In this document: positions 5,691-5,929 of the stretch, one piece after another
Position numbering within the stretch: the stretch's first letter is position 1
How the letters are laid out: the number at the start of each line of letters is the position of its first letter
Assembly: GCA_027295745.1 (NCBI GenBank)
Contig: JAPUKI010000274.1
Span: 1-5,929, forward strand
Direction: 5' to 3'
Source of the DNA: Acidobacteriota bacterium
GTDB lineage: Bacteria > Acidobacteriota > UBA6911 > RPQK01 > JADFOI01
DNA length: 5,929 nt
Translations under genes and position numbers: made by a program
The notes under the pieces: generated by a model
Database searches by the model: none
What the model saw: the letters and a program-made list of their open reading frames with translations, nothing else
Told to the model about the DNA's origin: nothing

Positions 5691-5929
5691 ATGAAGATTG
5701 CGATTGTTGGACTGTCAAATAGCGGCAAGACGACGGTATTTAATGCATTGACAGGGGGAACGGCTGAGACCGCCGCCTTCACTTCGGGACGGTTTGAGCC
5801 CAATCTTGCCTCAGTCAAGGTTCCCGATCCCAGGCTGGAGGTACTGGCCGAGATTTACAAGCCGCGTAAGCTCACGGCAGCTGAAGTGCAGTACGTGGAT
5901 GTGAACGGCTTCAAGGGAGAGGAACAGGG
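5691..5929 (+). CDS. YchF/OLA1-family P-loop NTPase, N-terminal fragment (gene continues past the window)
   Basis: 79 residues are visible and the frame is open at the right edge. The Walker A / G1 motif is GLSNSGKT (7-14), followed by TVFNALTGG (15-23). The middle segment EPNLASVKVPDPRLEVLAEIYKP (36-58) is the YchF hallmark. G3 is DVNG (70-73). YchF-type enzymes are TRAFAC-class ATPases that bind ribosomes and are linked to stress responses. Housekeeping bacterial YchF normally has GLPNVGKS and DIAGL. The GKTT and NG changes here point to a divergent YchF-like subfamily, not the housekeeping copy. ATG 5691 must be close to the true start because the P-loop begins at residue 7. No ribosome-binding site precedes it, but a plausible promoter does. 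The TGS/DUF933 C-terminal part is outside the window. Confidence 0.85.
   Translation, partial: MKIAIVGLSNSGKTTVFNALTGGTAETAAFTSGRFEPNLASVKVPDPRLEVLAEIYKPRKLTAAEVQYVDVNGFKGEEQ

Noticed and set aside
5408..5722. Plus-strand ORF of 104 residues containing RPAGFEPATLGSGGG
   Set aside because: This peptide pattern is the well-known artefact of reading the antisense strand of a tRNA T-arm. The ORF runs across the tRNA-Arg fragment and has no other support.
5537..5818. Minus-strand ORF of 93 residues containing GAQGRRFESCRAYH
   Set aside because: This is the sense-strand reading of the same tRNA 3' end, another common spurious product, and it also runs antisense through the YchF-like start.
1..5929. 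CRISPR arrays, toxin-antitoxin pairs, transposase or integrase genes, new defence system
   Set aside because: I saw no regularly spaced direct repeats and no such protein motifs in any frame I could support.

Overview
The window is an ordinary-looking stretch of bacterial chromosome, moderately GC-rich and densely packed. Five complete protein genes are recognisable, with a gene fragment at each end. A Tat-exported molybdopterin enzyme and type-I O-methyltransferase, LDH2 and NUDIX enzymes fit a Gram-negative chemoheterotroph. A REP-like palindrome carrying the GGGGACAGTCC core is of a kind I associate with Acidobacteriota, Nitrospirota and former Deltaproteobacteria, but the phylum cannot be fixed from this sequence.

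Layout, left to right. (1) 2-112, C-terminal end of an unidentified gene. (2) 177-752, a NUDIX protein resembling isopentenyl-diphosphate isomerase, starting at TTG and ending inside its own intrinsic terminator. (3) 759-1751 (-), an LDH2/malate dehydrogenase-family oxidoreductase, convergent with the NUDIX gene. (4) 1852-2478, a class I cation-dependent O-methyltransferase, divergent from (3). (5) 2482-2539, a paired inverted REP-like element filling almost the whole gap between two convergent genes. (6) 2544-3110 (-), a conserved protein of unknown function, in a family often mislabelled 'ABC transporter ATPase'. (7) 3151-5409 (-), a Tat-exported xanthine dehydrogenase-type molybdopterin subunit of the IorB type, with no [2Fe-2S] partner gene nearby. 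(8) 5410-5690, a regulatory and scar region with a possible small upstream ORF, the 3' half of a tRNA-Arg(CCG) with encoded CCA, and a sigma70-like promoter. (9) 5691-end, the N-terminus of a divergent YchF/OLA1-type P-loop NTPase.

The genes do not form one obvious pathway. The only likely operon is (7)-(6), on the same strand with a 40 bp gap. The most informative non-coding feature is the truncated tRNA. It starts exactly at the anticodon and runs to CCA, as expected of a tRNA-targeting integrase attachment scar. If so, a mobile element is, or once was, to the right of the window. I found no CRISPR array, transposase, integrase, toxin-antitoxin pair or clear new defence system.
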